The position numbers and the translations under genes were made by a program. The notes beneath the pieces are model-generated. The model was not told the DNA's origin. It did no database searches and saw only the letters and a program-made list of their open reading frames with translations. Shown here piece after piece: positions 37,127 to 44,810 of a stretch of 64,000 bases of DNA (the first letter of the stretch is position 1; the number at the start of each line of letters is the position of its first letter). The stretch spans positions 1-64,000 of the forward strand of contig CAYWFF010000001.1 of the NCBI GenBank assembly GCA_964458085.1, in the 5' to 3' direction. The DNA comes from CAYWFF01 sp964458085. Lineage in GTDB: Bacteria; Patescibacteriota; Microgenomatia; UBA8517.

Positions 37127-37861
37127 TCATTGTATAGCGTAACCAAGGCGAAATGCAATTTCAAACATAAAAGCATTGACATATTTATAGGTATCAGTCA
37201 AAAGCAAAATACCCATTCCGATAAGTAATAACCCTGTTAAATTCTGTAAAATATGCAGCATTCTTTGTGACCTTATTTTTTTTGTAATATGTATTACTCC
37301 CAAACTTGTAAGAATAAACGGAACAGACATTCCGAGTGCATAAAAAAACAACAATAAAGCACCGTTTAATACTGTCGCTTGTACTGCTGCAAGCGTAAAT
37401 ATAGCACCCAGGACCACCCCCACACAAGGCGACCAGGTAACAGCAAACAAAACTCCAAATAAAAATGCATGCCCGCGAAGTTTAGTTTTTAAGGGGTGGG
37501 GAATTAAGTTCCACTCTCCGGTAAGCCACGGAATTTTAATTATTCCTAACTGCTGAATTCCTAAAATCACAATAAATAATCCGCCCGCTTGTTGTAATGA
37601 ACCCTGATACAAACGCAGTACGCTCCCCCAACTTGCAGCTGTTGCTCCCAAAATCACAAATACAGTAGTAAATCCGATAACAAAATTTGCTGTCAACCAA
37701 ACAACTCTCAAATTAATTTTGCTTTTATTTACAGCCTTACTGGGTATAGCGTCTCCTGTGATAAAACTAATATATAAAGGTAGCAGCGGCACGACGCACG
37801 GAGCTAAAAATGATGTGATCCCTGCCACAAATGCAACCGGAAGAGAAATGTCAAACATCAT
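37127..37861 (-). CDS. CcdA/DsbD-type transmembrane thiol electron transporter
   Basis: 244 residues, six or seven membrane helices, with the paired cysteines in FLAPCVVPLLPLY and VTWSPCVGVVLG that define the CcdA family. Carries reducing equivalents across the membrane to extracytoplasmic thiol proteins. The glutaredoxin downstream is a plausible cytoplasmic donor. Confidence 0.92.
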   Translation of the reverse strand: MMFDISLPVAFVAGITSFLAPCVVPLLPLYISFITGDAIPSKAVNKSKINLRVVWLTANFVIGFTTVFVILGATAASWGSVLRLYQGSLQQAGGLFIVILGIQQLGIIKIPWLTGEWNLIPHPLKTKLRGHAFLFGVLFAVTWSPCVGVVLGAIFTLAAVQATVLNGALLLFFYALGMSVPFILTSLGVIHITKKIRSQRMLHILQNLTGLLLIGMGILLLTDTYKYVNAFMFEIAFRLGYAIQ

Positions 37862-37893
37862 TTAAGTATACCCGAAGTTGTAATTTTAAAATA

Positions 37894-38412
37894 TCAGAAT
37901 GAGCCTTGCAGCAAGATGTTTTGCGGTTTATTGTCCGGTGTTTTATCCCGGGACACTATTACCTGAGTAAAACCTGAAAGGTCGAGCGTGTTTTGATAGT
38001 CTACAATATACCCTCCCTTGGCAATCTGAAGAGTTCCCATATAGACAACTTCATACTCGTCCTGGTCTTCTGTTCCTCTTGTTAACCAAGCATGATATGG
38101 CTTCCCGTCTGCCGGGTCAGGCAAATCGGCAAGCACCGTACTATCAAAACGATTATTTTCATATTTTTTAGTAGCAATAGCAGAACCGTTTCCCCCTGAC
38201 ACATCTTTTAGTTCAGCTTTATCCACATTTTCAGGAAGAGTTACCCTGAATCTTTCCTGAATATTTTGTTCTATTCCCTGAACGAAAGGAGAGGGGCTCG
38301 GAGTCAGAGAATTTGATACCTGAATTTTGTTGTTATTTACCCGTTGCCAAAGATACCACCCTGCAGCACCCGCAACTACCAAAAGCACAACTACTATGAG
38401 TATCCTTCTCAC
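37894..38412 (-). CDS. Membrane-anchored anti-sigma-K-like (RskA C-terminal) domain protein
   Basis: About 172 residues from a GTG (VRRILIVVVLLVVAGAAGWYLW), one membrane anchor, a Pro/Ser linker, then a beta-rich domain with LADLPDPADGKPYHAWLTRG and a VIVSRDK end, the pattern of the extracytoplasmic RskA/anti-sigma domain (usual LPPLPxGKxYQLW). No zinc-finger part is present. A TTG start 12 codons earlier is possible. Confidence 0.65.
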   Translation of the reverse strand: MRRILIVVVLLVVAGAAGWYLWQRVNNNKIQVSNSLTPSPSPFVQGIEQNIQERFRVTLPENVDKAELKDVSGGNGSAIATKKYENNRFDSTVLADLPDPADGKPYHAWLTRGTEDQDEYEVVYMGTLQIAKGGYIVDYQNTLDLSGFTQVIVSRDKTPDNKPQNILLQGSF

Positions 38413-38513
38413 TAGGCAGAGAATATCATGCTCACAACATGGTGTCAATTCTGCTCAACCAAAAAAACACATACTGTATATTCCGCATATTTACCGATTT
38501 TTTACCGCAAGCC

Positions 38514-38702
38514 TCAGCGAAGTTTCATATAAACACCAAAAAGTGCTAATACAGAAGCTACCAAAAGCCATTGTGTTGAGGCTAGCCAAATATCGGTTCC
38601 CATATATCCGATTCCTGACAATACGACTGCAACAGCCGCACCTCCCATTAAAATTTGAGAAAAATTAGACATATCACCACCTGTTTCCTTCTTTTTTGCC
38701 AT
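38514..38702 (-). CDS. Small membrane protein
   Basis: 62 residues with two hydrophobic helices (about 16-33 and 38-58). GGAGGTGATATAA directly before the ATG gives a strong ribosome binding site. It follows the EncFtn-like gene by 29 bp and is probably in the same operon. Function unknown. Confidence 0.7.
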   Translation of the reverse strand: MAKKKETGGDMSNFSQILMGGAAVAVVLSGIGYMGTDIWLASTQWLLVASVLALFGVYMKLR

Positions 38703-38731
38703 TTATATCACCTCCTTTACAAATACCCTTA

Positions 38732-39049
38732 TTAAGACTCGCTAGAGTGTTCCCACTTTTCTGCGTTTTCTAAAATATCACCTTTTTTAAAGAGTATTGC
38801 AGAAAGTACCTCTTCCCACTTTGGAAGTTTTCGTATTACCCATGCCAGGTCTATTGCAAAATGTTCCATTTCTTCTTCCTGTGCGTGGCGCATAATTTCT
38901 GCAACCTCCTTGTCTTTTGTTGCAGCAATCCGCTGTTCATACCATGAAATCGCTTCTGCTTCTTCTGTTAGGGAAGTTATAATCCGTGCAAAATCCCTGG
39001 TTTTGTCGTCCATTTCTTCCGCCGGTTCATGATACTGGTTAAATCCCAT
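38732..39049 (-). CDS. EncFtn-like (encapsulated-ferritin family) ferroxidase
   Basis: About 105 residues. The pattern YHEPAEEM...RIITSLTEEAEAISWYEQR...EEEMEHFAIDLAWVIRKLP...LF matches encapsulin-associated ferritins. The ferroxidase residues of that family map to E30, W36, E60 and H63. ATG 39049 is chosen because AGGAGG lies 8 nt upstream. The C-terminus (EKWEHSSES) has no encapsulin targeting peptide, and no shell gene is nearby. A VIT1-type iron/manganese transporter is encoded directly upstream, so an iron-handling role is likely. Confidence 0.82.
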   Translation of the reverse strand: MGFNQYHEPAEEMDDKTRDFARIITSLTEEAEAISWYEQRIAATKDKEVAEIMRHAQEEEMEHFAIDLAWVIRKLPKWEEVLSAILFKKGDILENAEKWEHSSES

Positions 39050-39061
39050 ACTGCTCACCTC

Positions 39062-39589
39062 CTAGCTTAAGACATAAGTTTGTAAGAAATATCCTAAAGA
39101 ATATGATACAAACGACGCAAATCCGCCGACAAATAAAGTTTCAAAACCGCTATGGATTTTATTTTTTCCCGTGTAGTTTGCCCTAAGCACTCCAACATAG
39201 AAAAGGGAGATCATAACGAAAATAAATGAGTACATGAATGTAGACGGAAAGTTAAAAATATATGGTACTAATGGTATAAGTCCTGCCGTATTAAATGCCG
39301 CAAACATAATCGCACCATGTTTAAAAGGAGCGTTAGTCGGCTCATCCCCATCACCCGACTTTTCCTCATATTCCAATTCGCTTTTTACCCCCAAATAACT
39401 TCCTGAGGCCATTGAAATACTGTCTGCCAAAACATTTGCAAATCCTAAAATCAGAACAGTCGTATAAGGCAAGTGAGCACCTGCTGCTCCGGCAATAATT
39501 GCAAACGTTGTTACCAACCCGTCACTTGCAGCAAAAACAGCATCACCCAAAAGGGATGCGCGCTCATGGAGTTTTGAAAGTCTGGGCAT
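39062..39589 (-). CDS. VIT1/CCC1-family Fe2+/Mn2+ transporter
   Basis: 175 residues: GDAVFAASDGLVTTFAIIAGAAGAHL, ADSISMASGSYLGVKSELEYE and three later helices are the VIT1 pattern (five helices, cytoplasmic metal-binding loop; here the loop is short). It exports or stores ferrous iron or manganese. First gene of an operon with the EncFtn-like protein and a small membrane protein; divergent from the B12 riboswitch promoter. Confidence 0.92.
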   Translation of the reverse strand: MPRLSKLHERASLLGDAVFAASDGLVTTFAIIAGAAGAHLPYTTVLILGFANVLADSISMASGSYLGVKSELEYEEKSGDGDEPTNAPFKHGAIMFAAFNTAGLIPLVPYIFNFPSTFMYSFIFVMISLFYVGVLRANYTGKNKIHSGFETLFVGGFASFVSYSLGYFLQTYVLS

Positions 39590-39618
39590 TCATTCATCTT
39601 AGCTTTCAAATGTTCTAC

Positions 39619-39648
39619 TTGTAAATAGCCTAAGGATTGTAATATGAT
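39619..39648 (+). promoter_or_regulatory. Promoter of the B12 uptake operon
   Basis: TTGTAA (39619-39624) and TATGAT (39643-39648) with an 18-bp spacer. The predicted start site is at about 39655, exactly where the cobalamin riboswitch P1 stem begins. Confidence 0.65.
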
Positions 39649-39654
39649 GACTCA

Positions 39655-39788
39655 GGTTGTGTTCAAGGAATACGGTCAAATCCGTAGCTGTACCGCAACT
39701 GTAACCTTTCGATTTTCGAAGGGAAGCCAGAAAACTAACAACCGCTGCCAAATTTATATTGCTTTTGGCGTATCCCGAGTAGGAAAAT
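39655..39788 (+). promoter_or_regulatory. Cobalamin riboswitch 1
   Basis: Contains the B12-box consensus: ACGGTCAAATCCGTAGCTG, CCGCAACTGTAACC and, after a CTTTCGATTTTCGAAGG hairpin, GGGAAGCCAGA. P1 is GGTTGT (39655-39660) with ACAACC (39738-39743). The following segment holds a CCAAA/TTTGG hairpin and CCCGAGTAGGAAA, which overlaps the ribosome binding site of the next gene, so control is likely translational. Confidence 0.93.
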
Positions 39789-40229
39789 ATGAAAAAGATA
39801 ATAATTATCCTTCTAGCACTCTCCTCTTTAGTTGTTGCTTTATTTGTATGGCAAAATCTCACCATAAAAAACTCCCCAGTCGGAACTAATTCCCAAGTAT
39901 CAAATATGCCCGATACTAATACTCTATCGGCTAGCGTCTTAATTGATTACGGAGACACCCAAAGCCCAGAGTACCCCCTTAACTTGGCTGAAACCACAAA
40001 TGCTTTTGATGCGCTCCTGTTTGCGGCAGAAAAAGAAGGTAAAGAAATAAAAAGTACACAATATGATTTTGGGGTCTTTATTGAAACAGTCGGCAGTATG
40101 GAAAGCTCAGCCGAAAAAGCCTGGATTTATTTTGTGAATGGCAACTCCGGTCAAGTTGCAGCTGATCAATATGAATTAAATGAAGGCGACAAGATAGAGT
40201 GGAAATTCATAGCACCCACGGACAATTAA
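39789..40229 (+). CDS. DUF4430 (transcobalamin-like) membrane-anchored protein
   Basis: 146 residues: N-terminal membrane anchor or signal (KKIIIILLALSSLVVALFVW), linker, then a DUF4430 domain (SASVLIDYGDTQSPEY...TTNAFDALLFAAEKEG...WIYFVNGNSGQVAADQYELNEGDKIEWKF), a fold shared with the beta domain of transcobalamin and intrinsic factor. Under a B12 riboswitch and next to an S component, it probably captures cobalamin outside the membrane. Confidence 0.9.
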   Translation: MKKIIIILLALSSLVVALFVWQNLTIKNSPVGTNSQVSNMPDTNTLSASVLIDYGDTQSPEYPLNLAETTNAFDALLFAAEKEGKEIKSTQYDFGVFIETVGSMESSAEKAWIYFVNGNSGQVAADQYELNEGDKIEWKFIAPTDN

Positions 40230-40236
40230 CTTAAAA

Positions 40237-40863
40237 ATGAAAAGATCCCAAACTTACACACCCTTTGCGAAACGCCTTGTAATTGGTCTTTTTGTTATTG
40301 CTTTTTTAGAACGAGTAATATTTGATCTGGGTGCGAATGTTGAACTTGTTACGGCTGCTTTCATACTTGGTAGTGCTTACTTGGGAAGAAATCAGGTTTT
40401 ATGGTTAGTTTTGGTTCTTATGGTTTCCACAGACCTTTTACTGGGAAACACAAATATATTTCTTTTTACCTGGAGCGGTTTTCTCGTTCCGGCATTTTTT
40501 GCTGGAGGCTTAACTAAAAAACTTATGAGGTTTATCAAACACTCCAAAGTCCGCTTTCCCAATAAATTACTGAAGGGTATAGCACTCACTTCCCTAGGAT
40601 TAACTTCCAATCTCTTTTTCTTCTTTTGGACTAATTTTGGAGTATGGCTTTTGGACTCTTACGGCATGTATGCAAATGATTTCGAAGGGCTTATGCTTTG
40701 TCTTATAAACGGCCTGCCCTTCTTGCGCTCACAAATACTAAGTACTCTTATCTTTATTCCCGTTTTCGCTATAGCAGTAGAAATCTCCACTCTTCCTGTC
40801 TTCAAACTATTGACCAATAAATTGCTGTTTTCCAATAATTTCAAAGTTCTGGTCAAAAATTAG
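40237..40863 (+). CDS. ECF-type transporter S component, probable cobalamin specificity
   Basis: 208 residues, about six membrane helices, with a sequence pattern like ECF S components of the DUF6580 type (LGANVELVTAAFILGSAYLGRN; LTSNLFFFFWTNFGVWL). Seven bases after the DUF4430 gene and under the same cobalamin riboswitch. The shared EcfA/A'/T energising module is not in the window. B12 specificity is inferred from the riboswitch. Confidence 0.87.
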   Translation: MKRSQTYTPFAKRLVIGLFVIAFLERVIFDLGANVELVTAAFILGSAYLGRNQVLWLVLVLMVSTDLLLGNTNIFLFTWSGFLVPAFFAGGLTKKLMRFIKHSKVRFPNKLLKGIALTSLGLTSNLFFFFWTNFGVWLLDSYGMYANDFEGLMLCLINGLPFLRSQILSTLIFIPVFAIAVEISTLPVFKLLTNKLLFSNNFKVLVKN

Positions 40864-40992
40864 AGAGATTGTGTTTAAGGAACTACGGTGTAAATCCGTG
40901 ACTGTGCCGCAACTGTAACCCTTCGATTTTCGAAGGGAAGTCAGAAAACTAACAATTCTCTTCGTATATAAGCAACCATCCCGAGCAGGAAC
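40864..40992 (+). promoter_or_regulatory. Cobalamin riboswitch 2
   Basis: Nearly identical to the first: CTACGGTGTAAATCCGTGACTG, GCCGCAACTGTAACC, the same TTCGATTTTCGAAGG hairpin, GGGAAGTCAGA. P1 is GAGATTGT with ACAATTCTC (40952-40960). The end CCCGAGCAGGAAC again overlaps the ribosome binding site. It starts right after the S-component stop, so it may be read from the same transcript. Confidence 0.93.
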
Positions 40993-41817
40993 ATGACGTA
41001 CAGCGAACACAAAGAACTCCCTCATATTACTACCTGCCGTTTTTTGGAAACTTGGCAAGGCATAAATCCCAACCGTTTAATCGCCGAACTAATATCAGTA
41101 AACAATGAAACACATAGGAATCCTGACCCTTATCATTTCAGTTTGAGACAGGGAAAATTGATAGATCCCGAAACTGGAAAACCTATAACTGATTTTATTT
41201 CTGATGGGGTTGAGTTAGAGGTAGTTTTAAAATTACAGGATTGGGCTAACAAAAAAGATGCAGGCCTCGCCTATTGGGTAAGCCCGAGACTTGTGGATGT
41301 ATATCCAAGTGAAAAGTTAATCATTCACAGAATCGCATATACTCTGACCGGCGAAAAAATTGTTTTGAATAGTGCAATTCTTTTTGAAGCAGAACTTGAT
41401 AACCCCGAAACTCTTAGGGATACACTTTTTGAATCAGATGATACAGAAGAAAATATTCTTAAGTTATTGGCTTGGGTTCAGGAAGTGTCAGGAGAAGCAG
41501 TGAATTTAACTTCTCACAAAACACATAAAGACCAGGCTCAGTACTTTGCCAAACAAATCATAAATGGGGTGGATCATTCCCAGATTATTCAAGAAATGCT
41601 TCAAACAGGATTTTTAGGTGAATTCTCAATCAGTTGTAAGACGGTAAATAACCCAGCCAGTTTTTCAAATTATATTCTCTCCCGAGCTGCAATAAATTCT
41701 ATCGAGACTAGTGAAGGAAAGTATGTAGAAAAATGTGGCAATTGCGGAAAAGAAATTAAAGCAGTTATCAGAAAAGGCTATAAATGCAGCTGCGGAGGTG
41801 TATATGAGGGCTGCTAA
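40993..41817 (+). CDS. Unknown protein under cobalamin riboswitch control, C-terminal Zn-ribbon
   Basis: 274 residues, soluble. Residues about 1-240 form a mixed alpha/beta domain that I cannot place in a family (HITTCRFLETWQGINPNRLIAELISVNNETHR at the start exceeds no known motif I recognise). The C-terminus has C-x2-C ... C-x-C ... C (KCGNCGKEIK ... YKCSCGG ... GC), a metal site resembling the cysteine tails of the NrdJ proteins. Its own B12 riboswitch means it is made when cobalamin is scarce. Candidate roles are cobalamin salvage, adenosylation, or a B12-sparing enzyme; none is shown by sequence. Confidence 0.85.
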   Translation: MTYSEHKELPHITTCRFLETWQGINPNRLIAELISVNNETHRNPDPYHFSLRQGKLIDPETGKPITDFISDGVELEVVLKLQDWANKKDAGLAYWVSPRLVDVYPSEKLIIHRIAYTLTGEKIVLNSAILFEAELDNPETLRDTLFESDDTEENILKLLAWVQEVSGEAVNLTSHKTHKDQAQYFAKQIINGVDHSQIIQEMLQTGFLGEFSISCKTVNNPASFSNYILSRAAINSIETSEGKYVEKCGNCGKEIKAVIRKGYKCSCGGVYEGC

Positions 41818-41846
41818 TCAATCTGGATTACACCAACCCGCCCTGG

Positions 41847-41852
41847 TATAAT
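41847..41852 (+). promoter_or_regulatory. Extended -10 box upstream of tRNA-Asn
   Basis: TGGTATAAT is an extended -10 element about 110 nt before the tRNA. The 41818-41961 gap contains no coding sequence. Confidence 0.45.
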
Positions 41853-41961
41853 ACCTTTGCAAATTCAATTTGCACGCACATTAAATTTAAGCATTAAGCA
41901 TAAAAGTTGTAAGCAATAAATTCTAAAATCTGACAGCAATTTGCTAATTGCTTTTTAACAA

Positions 41962-42274
41962 TCCCCGGTAGCTCAGTGGTAGAGCAGGAAGCTGTGAAGT
42001 GACGCAGCCTTCAACAGAGATGTTGAAGAGAAAATTGGGTGAATTGCGGGAAGCCTAAAGCTAAAGCTAAGGTAATCCGCAGCCAAGACCTATTTGATAT
42101 TATCAAACAGGTAAGGTTCAGAGACTAGGTGATTACACCCAGAGTCGAGTCTGACTCGACGAGAGCGCCCAACACCCTACCCTTTTAGGAAGGGTGATGA
42201 GATAGTCCACGCTATATGGAAACATATGGATCAGTGTAACTTCAAGGTCGTAGGTTCGAGCCCTACCCGGGGAG
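41962..42274 (+). tRNA. tRNA-Asn(GUU), interrupted by a group I intron
   Basis: 5' exon 41962-41995: acceptor TCCCCGG, D arm GCTC-AGTGGTA-GAGC, anticodon stem GGAAG and loop start CTGT. 3' exon 42237-42274: TAA, CTTCA, variable AGGTC, T arm GTAGG-TTCGAGC-CCTAC, acceptor CCGGGGA, discriminator G. The joined loop is CTGTTAA, anticodon GTT. One anticodon-stem pair (27-43) is a G-A mismatch. CCA is not fully encoded (GCA follows). The serine recombinase gene on the other strand ends inside the 3' exon. Confidence 0.92.
41996..42236 (+). ncRNA. Group I self-splicing intron in the tRNA-Asn anticodon loop
   Basis: A 241-nt intron between anticodon positions 35 and 36. The 5' exon ends in U pairing with G of the internal guide GCAGCC to form P1. 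P2 is CTTCAAC/GTTGAAG. P, Q, R and S core elements are visible: AATTGCGGGAA, AATCCGCAGCCAAG, GTTCAGAGACTA and GATGAGATAGTCC; P3 is GGGTG/CACCC, a P8-like hairpin is GTCGAG/CTCGAC and P9 has ATATG-GAAA-CATAT. The last base is G, as required. No homing endonuclease is encoded. Confidence 0.93.
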
Positions 42275-43765
42275 CACATTAGTACGATATTCTGGCAAAA
42301 GCAGTACATCGTAAGGTTTTTTGAGGCGAAAATCGAGTTTTCCGTCTTTCAAAATAAGGTTCTCACCGAGGTCGAGAATCAAATCACGTTTTTCTTCCTT
42401 TGTCCCATTCTCCAATCTTTCTTTAGCTGAAAACGCATTATCGAGATATCGTGTGCACATTTCCAACCAAGTATCGGCTGAGTAATCATTATCTTCCAAC
42501 TTTTCTTTGATAGACTTTTTCTCATTGAGAAGTTCTGACTTCTGCTCCAGAAACTCTTCCTTAGTTAGTTCTTGATCTGCTCTCATCCTGACCAGATACT
42601 TAATTCGAGTTTGGATGGCATTATATTGATTCTGTAAATATCTTGCTCGTTTGGAAAACTTTTCTACTTCTTCTTGGTATTTGGCTTTGAATAACTCAAT
42701 ACCTAATTTCCATGTCTCTTCATCAATCTTGATCTGCACCATGTTTTCGAGCAGAAGTTTTTCTAATCTTTTGCCTGTTATTGCTTGTTGTTTGCAAATA
42801 CCTCTTCTGTGAGTGCAATGGTGGTAAGTATAGACAACTGTTCTGTTGGTACGTTTGAAATACTTTGTTTTGACTGTTGTTGTGATTTGGCAGCCACAAT
42901 CGCCACAAGTAATCAATCCGTTATAGGTATGCTCCCATACTTTCAATTTAGGCCGAGAACGGAGTTGTAATGCCATTTGCACATCCTCAAACAACTTCTT
43001 GGTTATTAGTGGTTCATACGTACCTTCAAACAACTCGCCATTATGGTGGAAGTATCCATAATAAACTATGCAGTTTAGAATGTTGTGTACATGGCTTTTA
43101 CTGATTTTCTTACCTCGCTTAGTTCGTAATCCTTTATCGTAAAGATGTTTGGCAATCTTTGAGAGGGGGTTACCTTCTTTCGCCATTTGAAAAGCCTGTT
43201 GAATCAATGGGCCTTCAAACGGATGTGGCCTCATAATTCGTTGTCCTCGAATACCAAAGCCTTCATATCCAACTATAGCTGGTCTGGGATACTCACCACG
43301 TTCGCACTTATGATTTAGTCCTCGTTTTACGTTTTGACTTAGATTTCTTGAATACTGATTAGCCATCCCAAAGTGGATTTGCAGAATCAGGTGATCTGAT
43401 TCCTGTGTATAGACAGAACCAGTTGCTGTTCTAATTTCCTTGAGCACACCATCTTGGAGGAGTTGTAAGATCATTCCTCCTTCTTCTGGATTACCACAAA
43501 GACGATCTTCTTTCCAACAAAGAAAAGCATTTGCTTTTCCAGTCTTTATCAACTGGATTGCCTTATCAAAGTCTGGTCTGTTGTGAGGCTTGAAAGCTGA
43601 TCTACTCTCAGAGAATCGGTATTTGACTCTGAGTCCTTCTCGTTTTTCAACCTTTACATTTTCAGCATGTTGATCTTTGAGAGAAGCTACTTGTCGCTCT
43701 TTCGCTTCGGACGATTTGCGACCATATTCTATATGCACAATTTCATTATCTATACTCATATTCAT
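42263..43765 (-). CDS. Large serine recombinase 1 (integrase)
   Basis: 500 residues: catalytic resolvase domain with YGRKSSEAKERQVASLKDQ (nucleophile Ser near 18), Arg-rich RPDFDKA and DRLCGNPEEGG motifs, a recombinase domain (about 165-265), a zinc ribbon (CGDCG ... HHCTHRRGIC) and a long coiled coil. Its last codons (VLPG-stop) are read from the 3' end of the tRNA-Asn gene, so the element joined the chromosome there. It probably catalysed insertion of this island. Confidence 0.93.
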   Translation of the reverse strand: MNMSIDNEIVHIEYGRKSSEAKERQVASLKDQHAENVKVEKREGLRVKYRFSESRSAFKPHNRPDFDKAIQLIKTGKANAFLCWKEDRLCGNPEEGGMILQLLQDGVLKEIRTATGSVYTQESDHLILQIHFGMANQYSRNLSQNVKRGLNHKCERGEYPRPAIVGYEGFGIRGQRIMRPHPFEGPLIQQAFQMAKEGNPLSKIAKHLYDKGLRTKRGKKISKSHVHNILNCIVYYGYFHHNGELFEGTYEPLITKKLFEDVQMALQLRSRPKLKVWEHTYNGLITCGDCGCQITTTVKTKYFKRTNRTVVYTYHHCTHRRGICKQQAITGKRLEKLLLENMVQIKIDEETWKLGIELFKAKYQEEVEKFSKRARYLQNQYNAIQTRIKYLVRMRADQELTKEEFLEQKSELLNEKKSIKEKLEDNDYSADTWLEMCTRYLDNAFSAKERLENGTKEEKRDLILDLGENLILKDGKLDFRLKKPYDVLLLPEYRTNVLPG

Positions 43766-43797
43766 CTACTTATAATTTTAGCAAAGTAACAGCCTCA

Positions 43798-44346
43798 TTA
43801 CAGTGATGGTTCCTCCTTATTACTCTCTCCTAAACTCTCCTCTATATCTCTAATATCTTCCTCAGATAAACCCAATTCACCCATAGAAGGAAAATTAGAG
43901 CTTTGAGGGCTGTTTTGAGATGACTTCCTTTGCATTTCTGCAATAAAATAATCCTCTTTTTCAATTTGTGTATGCAAGGTTGCAAATAATTCTTTCATTA
44001 TTGATTCAGGGAACTTAGCAAAGATTTTGATCCACTCTTTTTCAAAAGCATAATAATTGGTAATGATGGTCAGTCCATTTTTTTCGCTGAGAAGTCCCAA
44101 TTTGATAAGTTCTTTACGCCTTCTATGAACTGTTGAAATACTACAGTTCCACGCTTTGGCTAATACTTGATCGTCACGGATGATTACTCTGTAATTTTCG
44201 TGTCTTCGATCAAAATCAGCTTGCATAACAAAGGCAATATAAGCACCTAACTGAGTAAAACCAAAATCTGGATGATTGAGAAGGAATTGGACACCTCGAA
44301 GAACCGAAATGTATCCGATAAAATTAGGTTTGTATTGAATCTTCAT
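43798..44346 (-). CDS. Winged-helix DNA-binding protein of the island
   Basis: 182 residues: a helix-turn-helix region (DDQVLAKAWNCSISTVHRRRKELIKLGLLSEKNGL) in the middle, resembling plasmid replication-initiator or phage replication-protein N-terminal domains; the C-terminal 60 residues are acidic and disordered. It is 32 bp upstream of the recombinase gene. It could control the recombinase or start replication of the excised element. Confidence 0.72.
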   Translation of the reverse strand: MKIQYKPNFIGYISVLRGVQFLLNHPDFGFTQLGAYIAFVMQADFDRRHENYRVIIRDDQVLAKAWNCSISTVHRRRKELIKLGLLSEKNGLTIITNYYAFEKEWIKIFAKFPESIMKELFATLHTQIEKEDYFIAEMQRKSSQNSPQSSNFPSMGELGLSEEDIRDIEESLGESNKEEPSL

Positions 44347-44368
44347 ATCAATCTGTCACAAATATCAA

Positions 44369-44614
44369 TTACCTTTCTGCGAACAAGCGATCCTTGAGAA
44401 ATCGCATGTTCATGCTGTATTGCTTTACAGGCTGTTTGAGTTCTCCAGAAAAATAGGCACTTGTTATTTCTTCTGACCCTTGTGAATCAAAAACAAACCA
44501 GTAGAAGTTTGCTTCTCGCTCAAGTCGAATTAGTTTGATTCCTGCTGTTAGCAAAGCTGCTGCATGGGCTAAATCCTTAGTAAATGTTTCTTTTGAATTA
44601 CTGTTTGTTTGCAT
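44369..44614 (-). CDS. DUF5659-like small protein
   Basis: 81 residues with the DUF5659 pattern: TKDLAHAAALLTAGIKLIRLE, a FYWFVFDSQG strand, and YFSGELKQPVKQY. These short proteins are common on mobile elements; function unknown. It overlaps the upstream small gene by 17 bp. Confidence 0.7.
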   Translation of the reverse strand: MQTNSNSKETFTKDLAHAAALLTAGIKLIRLEREANFYWFVFDSQGSEEITSAYFSGELKQPVKQYSMNMRFLKDRLFAER

Positions 44615-44801
44615 ATTCCATCCTCCATCTAAACTTGAATGTATGTTCTACAAATGAAACAAGATTCTCAGCAATGGTGATAACTTCTAAATCGGAGAGG
44701 GGGCGTTGATACTTTGGCTCGTACATTTTTCTGACTTTCTGTTGCAGTTCGTCAGTGAGCCATTTCGGAGCAATGATAGTTTTATTTGATTTCTTATTCA
44801 T
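44598..44801 (-). CDS. Small island protein, unknown
   Basis: 67 residues, basic N-terminus then helices (PKWLTDELQQKVRKMYEPKYQRPLSD). First gene of the leftward four-gene group ending in recombinase 1. It is divergent from the membrane protein gene at 44811 with a 9-bp gap. Confidence 0.6.
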   Translation of the reverse strand: MNKKSNKTIIAPKWLTDELQQKVRKMYEPKYQRPLSDLEVITIAENLVSFVEHTFKFRWRMEYANKQ

Positions 44802-44810
44802 CTGTTACCC

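Noticed and set aside
38732..39049. Encapsulin nanocompartment operon
   Set aside because: The EncFtn-like gene has no encapsulin shell gene nearby and no targeting peptide; only a ferritin-type protein can be supported.
39599..39865. Leftward ORF of 88 codons over the B12 riboswitch
   Set aside because: It lies across the conserved riboswitch aptamer on the opposite strand and has no protein-like features; a chance reading frame.
41962..42274. tRNA-His with anticodon GTG read directly from the 5' exon loop CTGTGAA
   Set aside because: The unspliced reading gives no 3' anticodon stem; removing the 241-nt group I intron restores loop CTGTTAA and a normal Asn tRNA body.
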